DNA of 64,000 nt from positions 248,001 to 312,000 of the forward strand of contig NZ_JAMZMJ010000006.1 in the NCBI RefSeq assembly GCF_024714495.1, given 5' to 3'. This DNA is from Marinoscillum pacificum (GTDB taxonomy: Bacteria; Bacteroidota; Bacteroidia; Cytophagales; Cyclobacteriaceae). Shown in pieces: positions 58,693 through 64,000 of the stretch (position 1 is its first letter; each line of letters starts with the position of its first letter). Both the position numbers and the translations under genes were made by a program. A model generated the notes under the pieces. That model was not told where the DNA came from. It saw only the letters and a list, made by a program, of their open reading frames with translations, and made no database searches.

Positions 58693-60021
58693 ATGAATTT
58701 GAAGTCAACCTGGCTCCAAACCGCCTTTTGGTGTGTTTGGACGGCAGTGATACCACTTTACGGTGGTGCACAGATCAAAACAGATCCGATACAGGAGGCT
58801 ACTTTGGAGAAGGTAGTTGCCTATGCTTTGGAAAACCAACCAGCTCTTAGACAAGCTGAAGTTAACCAGACGATCGTTGAAAAGACGATCAAAGGAAGAC
58901 TGGCGGATTGGTATCCACAGATCAATTTTACATACAATTATCAGCGATTCATTGAGCTACAGAGCAGTGTAATCGGTGGTCAGGTCATTCGATTTGGCGT
59001 GGACAATACATCGTCAGCCCAGTTGAATGCTACTCAGAATTTGTTCAACCGAGACGTGCTGCTAGCAAGTAATACTGCTTCAACAGTTCGTATGCAGGCT
59101 GAGCAAAGTACTACCAAGACCAAAATCGCGACTGTAGTTGATGTAACGAAGGCATACTATGATGTACTGGCTACCCAACAGCAGATTGAGGTAAGTCAGG
59201 AATCAGTAGTACGGCTGGAAAGAAGTTTAAAGGATGCTCGTAGCAGATACGAAAGCGGAGTGTCGGATAAAACCGATTTTCAACGAGCAACTATTGCTTT
59301 AAGTAACGCTAAAACTGCGCTGAAATCCAATGAGGAACTTCTGGAGTACAAAAAGAAAAACCTGAAAACGCTAATGGGTTATCCATTGGAGCAGGATCTT
59401 CCTTTAGTCTATGAAGTAAGTGAAATGGAGCAGCGCATAGTATTGGATACAGCTTCCGGAGTAAGTCCTGATAATCACATTGATTACAAAATCTTGAAGA
59501 CGCAACAGCATCTCCAGGATGCCAATGTGAAATATAGTCAATGGGCTTTTGTTCCTACAGTCAATCTGTTTGGTACTTACACTTTCAATTATCAGAATGA
59601 TCAATTGAGTGAGTTATACAGTACTCGATATCCATATTCCTATGTAGGAGTGTCAGTGGGTCTTCCAATATTTCAGGGCGGAAAGCGTGTTGCAAAGGTT
59701 CAGGAGCAGAAATGGACCAGAACCCAGCTAGATGTTCAAATGGAAGACTTGACCAAGCGATTGAATACTGAATACGAGCGAACACTTGCCGTTTACAAAA
59801 GCAATCTCTTCAACTATCAAGCACAAAAGGAGAATGTAGAACTAGCTCAAGAAGTTTATGACTTGATCAATCTGCAATATAAATCTGGTGTGAAAACCTA
59901 TCTGGATGTGACGATTGCGGAAACAGATCTTAGAACCACCCGCATCAATTATTTCAATGCATTGTACCAGGTACTTGCAAGTAAAATAGATGTGGAGAGA
60001 GCACTAGGAACCATCAACTAA
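58693..60021 (+). CDS. TolC-family outer-membrane efflux protein
   Basis: A 442-residue outer-membrane channel with an N-terminal signal (LQTAFWCVWTAVIPLYGGAQ). TolC features are ALENQPALRQAEVNQTIVEKTIKGRLADWYPQINFTYNYQRF and, in the repeat half, LFQGGKRVAKVQEQKWTRTQLDVQ-type GLP-IFQGGK and the coiled-coil segments YDVLATQQQIEVSQESVVRLERSLKDARSRYESGVSDKTDFQRA. Exports substrates of the RND pump encoded downstream. 28 bases after tetR. Confidence 0.93.
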   Translation: MNLKSTWLQTAFWCVWTAVIPLYGGAQIKTDPIQEATLEKVVAYALENQPALRQAEVNQTIVEKTIKGRLADWYPQINFTYNYQRFIELQSSVIGGQVIRFGVDNTSSAQLNATQNLFNRDVLLASNTASTVRMQAEQSTTKTKIATVVDVTKAYYDVLATQQQIEVSQESVVRLERSLKDARSRYESGVSDKTDFQRATIALSNAKTALKSNEELLEYKKKNLKTLMGYPLEQDLPLVYEVSEMEQRIVLDTASGVSPDNHIDYKILKTQQHLQDANVKYSQWAFVPTVNLFGTYTFNYQNDQLSELYSTRYPYSYVGVSVGLPIFQGGKRVAKVQEQKWTRTQLDVQMEDLTKRLNTEYERTLAVYKSNLFNYQAQKENVELAQEVYDLINLQYKSGVKTYLDVTIAETDLRTTRINYFNALYQVLASKIDVERALGTIN

Positions 60022-60045
60022 CATTAATTAGAAAATCAGAAACAA

Positions 60046-61146
60046 ATGTTATCTAAACGATTACAATATATCTTAATCATCATAGGAGCAGTGATTTTGG
60101 CATCTTGTGGCAGTGCAGGTCAAGGTGGTCGTCCAGCTCCGGGACCGATAGCGGTTACGGCTGTAAAAGTACAACCTCAAACAAAGCAATTTTTCAATGA
60201 ATATCCTGCTGTAGTAAAAGCGTTGCAAGAAGTGGAGCTTAGATCACAGGTGAGTGGTTACATCACAGGTATTCATTTTACAGAAGGTGGTGAGGTAAAG
60301 AAAGGTCAGAAACTTTACTCTATTGACCAGCAACAAACACAGGCGGCGTATCAACAGGCTTTGGCCAATTTAAGCGTACAGCAAGCAAACCTTGAGAAAG
60401 CTAAAAAAGACGTAGAGCGCTATCGCCAATTGGATGAAAAGGATGCGATTGCCAAGCAACAGGTAGATTATGCAGAAGCGACATATGAAGCAGCAGTAAA
60501 GCAAGTAGATGCTGCAAAGGCCGCAGTAAGTAGTTCACAAACAAATGTTCGCTATTCAACAATTGTAGCTCCATTTGATGGAACCATTGGTATTTCTCAG
60601 GTTCGATTGGGAGCTGCTGTGACACCAGGACAGACATTGTTAAATACGATTTCATCTGATGATCCAATGGCTGTTGAGTTTGTACTAGATCAAAGTGAAA
60701 TTATGGCTTTTACGTCGATGCTGAAAAACAAAGACAAGCAAGCAGAATCGGCTTTTCATCTAGCCATAGGAAGCGAGAAGTATCCTTATACTGGCAAATT
60801 AATCTTAATAGACCGAGCTGTTGATCAGCAAACAGGCACTATAAAAGCGCGAGTAGAATTCTCCAATGCGGATGGAGCCTTGCGTCCAGGAATGTCAGTC
60901 TCACTTCAGGTGAGCAATGAAATTTCCGGTGCATTGACAGTTCCATTCAAAGCTTTAACAGAGCAACTAGGTGAGTTTTTTGTTTATGTGGTAAAAGACG
61001 ATAACACAGTATCACAGCAAAAAGTCATCAGAGGAAGACAAATTGGTACAGATGTGATCATTGAATCAGGCGTATCAGCTGGTCAAACAGTGGTAGTAGA
61101 AGGGGTACAGAAGCTAAGAGAAGGAGCAAAGATTACTATCCAATAA
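60046..61146 (+). CDS. RND efflux periplasmic adaptor (MFP) lipoprotein
   Basis: A 366-residue membrane-fusion protein with lipobox ILASC (C21). It has the biotinyl-lipoyl domain (VELRSQVSGYITGIHFTEGGEVKKGQKLYSID), a helical hairpin (about 95-160, ALANLSVQQANLEKAKKDVERYRQLDEKDAIAKQQVDYAEATYEAAVKQVDAAKAAV) and the beta-barrel and proximal domains (APFDGTIGISQVRLGAAVTPGQTLL). Bridges the RND pump and TolC across the periplasm. Confidence 0.95.
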   Translation: MLSKRLQYILIIIGAVILASCGSAGQGGRPAPGPIAVTAVKVQPQTKQFFNEYPAVVKALQEVELRSQVSGYITGIHFTEGGEVKKGQKLYSIDQQQTQAAYQQALANLSVQQANLEKAKKDVERYRQLDEKDAIAKQQVDYAEATYEAAVKQVDAAKAAVSSSQTNVRYSTIVAPFDGTIGISQVRLGAAVTPGQTLLNTISSDDPMAVEFVLDQSEIMAFTSMLKNKDKQAESAFHLAIGSEKYPYTGKLILIDRAVDQQTGTIKARVEFSNADGALRPGMSVSLQVSNEISGALTVPFKALTEQLGEFFVYVVKDDNTVSQQKVIRGRQIGTDVIIESGVSAGQTVVVEGVQKLREGAKITIQ

Positions 61147-61184
61147 TTTAAGAACAGACTAAAACACTCTTAATCAAGAAATAA

Positions 61185-64000
61185 ATGATTGCAGACGTTT
61201 TTATTAAAAGACCTAAAACGGCAATCGTAATATCGGTAGTTATTGTGTTGGTTGGGTTGATTGCAATGTCAACTTTGCCGATCTCACAATACCCTGATAT
61301 TACTCCACCTACAGTGGCGATTACCGGAAATTATATAGGTGCAGATGCTCAGACAGTTGAGCAAACCACCACTACAGCTATTGAAACACAGGTTAACGGT
61401 ACTCCTGGCATGACTTACATGTCTAGTAACAGTACCGCTAGTGGAGCCAGTAGTGTTACGGTGACCTTTGATGTGGGCACTGATATTGATATTGCGACGC
61501 TTGACGTACAAAACCGGGTAAGTGTGGCTGAGCCATCTCTTCCTGAGATTGTAAAAAGGCTTGGTTTGACAGTAAGAAAGCGTAATCCAAGTATTTTCAT
61601 GGCGTTGGCGCTTTACTCACCAAATGGTACGCATGATGCGACATTTCTGGGCAACTATGCCAATATCTACATGAAGGATGCCTTACTCCGTGTAAAGGGA
61701 GTAGGGGACATTACTTCTGTTGGTGATGATTTTGGTATGAGGATATGGCTCAACCCTGATAAGTTAGCTGCTCTTAAAATGACACCTGCAGAAGTAAATG
61801 CAGCGTTGGCTGAGCAAAACTTACAAATGTCAGCGGGTACAGTTGGTGGTACTCCACAGCCAAATAATCAGGTATTTGAATACAATGTCATTAGCAATAG
61901 CCGAATCAATTCTGTGGAAGACTTTGAGAACATCATTGTTCGAAGCAATCCACAAACTGGTAACCTGGTTTACCTGAAGGACCTAGCTCGAGTAGAGTTG
62001 GCTAAGTTCAACTATGGAAATCACCCATATGTAATGGGGCACGAATCTGCTTTTATGTTGCTTTACCTGGAGCCAAGTGCCAATGCATTGGAAACGAGTC
62101 AGGGAGTAGAAAAAGCATTGGAGCAGTTAAAGGCTAGTTTCCCGAAAGACGTGGATTATTTGGTGCCTTTGGAAACCACTTCCGTAGTTGAAGTTTCAAT
62201 TGATGAGGTGATTCATACATTGGTAGAAGCTTTGATATTGGTGATTCTGGTGGTGTTCTTGTTCCTTCAGAACTGGAGAGCAACCTTGATTCCAGTATTG
62301 GCGATCCCTGTATCATTGATTGGTACTTTCATATTTTTCGTTCCATTCGGATTTACCATCAATACCTTGACATTGTTTGCTTTCGTTTTGGCCATTGGTA
62401 TTGTGGTGGATGATGCCATTGTAGTGGTGGAGGCGATTCAGCACAACATCGATTCGTACAAGATGTCGGCTAAGGAGGCAACCAAAAAGGCAATGAAAGA
62501 AATTTCAGGCCCTGTAATTGCGATTGCATTGATTCTTGCGGCGGTATTCGTACCGGTAGGATTTGTTCCTGGTATTGTGGGCAGATTGTATCAGCAGTTT
62601 GCGATTACCATTGCTATTTCTGTAGTTATCTCGGCATTCGTTGCACTTTCTTTGACTCCTGCCTTGAGCATGATGTTGTTGAAGCCATCTGGTTCTGGTA
62701 AGAAAAACTTCCTGGATCGATTCTTCGGTGCATTCAACAAGTGGTTTGATAAAGTTTCTAATTCCTATACCAAAGGAGTGAATGCCTGGATACGCAAGAC
62801 TCCATATGTGTTGGTAATGATGGTGGTTTTGGTAGTAGGATTGGTATACATGTTCCAAACCAAACCAACGGGTTTCGTACCAACAGAGGATGAAAAGCGA
62901 ATGTATGTGGCCTACGAAATGCCGGAAGGTACCTCTACGAAGAGAAACATCGAATTGCAGTTGGAACTTCAGAAGCGAATCATGGCAATTCCTGCCGTTA
63001 ATGTAGTCGGAGGTTTAGCTGGGTTGAACATTCTTACCTTCTCCAACAAGTCTAATGCGGGTACACTTTTCGTGAATTTGAAGCATTGGAATGATCGGGA
63101 TTTGGAAACAGAGAGTGTACCACAAATCATGGCTCAGATTCAGCAAATAACAGCTGATATCAAAGAAGCCAGGATTTTGGTGGTAGCTCCACCGGCCATT
63201 CCAGGTTTGGGTAGGTCATCTGGTTTCACTTTTGAGTTACTTCAAACAACAAGTGCTGATGACATCAAGGCTTTCGAAGGAACCATGTATCAGTTTCTTG
63301 CTGCCGCAAACCAACGTCCAGAAATTGCGATGGCTTATTCATTCTTCTCCACCAAAACACCAAGTTACCAGGTGGATTTGGATAAAGAGAAAGCGAAGAA
63401 ACTAGGTGTAAATGTTGCGGAGGCATACAGTGCCATGTCCACATTGCTTGCTAGTAGCTATGTCAATGATTTCAACATTTATGGTAGAAACTTCCGAGTG
63501 GTAACTCAAGCGGACACGACCTATAGAAGTGATATCAAGGACATTGGTAAATATAGAGTTAGAAATAGCATGGGTGAAATGGTGCCATTGAGTGCTTTGA
63601 TCACCACGCGTTTGATCGAAACTCCTGCGGTTATCTCTCACTACAACATTTATAGATCAGCTGAAATTCTTGGTGCTGCTGCTCCAGGTTACAGTAGTGG
63701 TCAGGCGATTGAAGCACTCAGAGAAGTGGCTGCTGAAGTTCTGCCAAATGGATATGACTATGAGTTTAGTGGTATGAGTGCGGAAGAAATCAAAGCCGGA
63801 AGCAGTACCGTGATGATCTTTGCAGTATCTATCGTGTTTGTATTCCTGTTTTTGGTGGCTCTTTATGAGAGCTGGTCAGTACCATTCTCTGTATTGTTTG
63901 CGGTACCGGTTGGAGCATTTGGGTCCATTCTTACCTTGATGTTCTTACCAAATTTGACCAATAACATTTATGCGCAGATTGGATTGATCACGTTGATTGG
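61185..64000 (+). CDS. RND/HAE1 efflux pump inner-membrane transporter (partial)
   Basis: First 938 residues of an AcrB-type transporter, cut by the window end. It begins MIADVFIKRPKTAIVISVVIVLVGLIAMSTLPISQYPDITPPTV. The proton-relay Asp pair is in GIVVDDAIVVVEAI (encoded near 62398). First periplasmic loop, helices 2-7 and second periplasmic loop are all intact and in frame. Full-length homologues run to about 1,040-1,060 residues. The start ATG is 38 bases after the adaptor stop. Drug or lipid efflux, proton-driven; the substrate is not evident. Confidence 0.95.
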   Translation, partial: MIADVFIKRPKTAIVISVVIVLVGLIAMSTLPISQYPDITPPTVAITGNYIGADAQTVEQTTTTAIETQVNGTPGMTYMSSNSTASGASSVTVTFDVGTDIDIATLDVQNRVSVAEPSLPEIVKRLGLTVRKRNPSIFMALALYSPNGTHDATFLGNYANIYMKDALLRVKGVGDITSVGDDFGMRIWLNPDKLAALKMTPAEVNAALAEQNLQMSAGTVGGTPQPNNQVFEYNVISNSRINSVEDFENIIVRSNPQTGNLVYLKDLARVELAKFNYGNHPYVMGHESAFMLLYLEPSANALETSQGVEKALEQLKASFPKDVDYLVPLETTSVVEVSIDEVIHTLVEALILVILVVFLFLQNWRATLIPVLAIPVSLIGTFIFFVPFGFTINTLTLFAFVLAIGIVVDDAIVVVEAIQHNIDSYKMSAKEATKKAMKEISGPVIAIALILAAVFVPVGFVPGIVGRLYQQFAITIAISVVISAFVALSLTPALSMMLLKPSGSGKKNFLDRFFGAFNKWFDKVSNSYTKGVNAWIRKTPYVLVMMVVLVVGLVYMFQTKPTGFVPTEDEKRMYVAYEMPEGTSTKRNIELQLELQKRIMAIPAVNVVGGLAGLNILTFSNKSNAGTLFVNLKHWNDRDLETESVPQIMAQIQQITADIKEARILVVAPPAIPGLGRSSGFTFELLQTTSADDIKAFEGTMYQFLAAANQRPEIAMAYSFFSTKTPSYQVDLDKEKAKKLGVNVAEAYSAMSTLLASSYVNDFNIYGRNFRVVTQADTTYRSDIKDIGKYRVRNSMGEMVPLSALITTRLIETPAVISHYNIYRSAEILGAAAPGYSSGQAIEALREVAAEVLPNGYDYEFSGMSAEEIKAGSSTVMIFAVSIVFVFLFLVALYESWSVPFSVLFAVPVGAFGSILTLMFLPNLTNNIYAQIGLITLI

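Overview
The window is a stretch of Bacteroidota chromosome, most likely a marine gliding-type member of Cytophagales. The assignment rests on the gene families: TonB-dependent receptors with carboxypeptidase-like N-termini, FecI/FecR and STN-domain surface proteins, a RemB/Wzi-like barrel, YtxJ, type B ribosomal protein L31, many lipoproteins with LxxC boxes, and promoters of the TTTG / TAnnTTTG type with little Shine-Dalgarno signal. No rRNA, tRNA, CRISPR array, prophage or intact insertion sequence was seen. The genus is not determinable by eye.

Layout. 1-5.8 kb: a DUF559 nuclease-like gene, an RlmI-type rRNA methyltransferase, then a minus-strand operon (class I methyltransferase, AIR-synthase-like protein, divergent ThiE/TenI-like protein, Trm112-like protein) behind a clear TPP riboswitch, and an Old Yellow Enzyme. 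5.8-14 kb: an ECF sigma / anti-sigma / plug-repeat operon, small membrane proteins, a FloA fragment-like protein, a PAP2 phosphatase, a DUF89/ARMT1 protein, a degenerate site-2-protease-like protein and an AT-rich Sll1717-type P-loop ATPase island. 14-25 kb: a large AsmA-like protein, a RidA-fold lipoprotein, a TonB receptor, a FecI/FecR system whose third gene is a surface-repeat protein, and an aldo/keto reductase. 25-32.5 kb: a tight housekeeping operon (sugar nucleotidyltransferase, DNA polymerase III delta', retropepsin-like protease, RimK, HemC), with cyclophilin, RmlD-like and L31 genes. 32.5-46 kb: RemB/Wzi-like barrel, MsbA-type exporter, ComM, MscS, and a plus-strand run of neutral ceramidase, D-threonine-aldolase-like enzyme, GH3 NagZ-like enzyme and bestrophin. 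46-64 kb: truncated hemoglobin with a structured leader, a MacB-type permease, three tandem STAS-like paralogues, LipA, YtxJ, a secreted RYSxGSPF-repeat protein, a fused E1 dehydrogenase, an M16 peptidase, IspF, and a TetR-TolC-MFP-RND efflux operon cut by the window end.

The strongest candidate for something undescribed is the TPP-riboswitch operon at 1.7-4.5 kb. The switch itself can be read (mutually exclusive pairings that hide or expose the start codon), but the four proteins it controls do not form a known thiamine pathway, and the ThiE-like member lacks usual ThiE active-site motifs. Other notable items are a catalytically dead S2P-like membrane protein, a stand-alone FloA N-terminal domain, the tandem STAS-like trio with palindromes at its internal promoters, and a three-way-junction leader plus a CRP/FNR-type box upstream of the hemoglobin gene. 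All functional statements come from reading motifs by eye; no database search was run.
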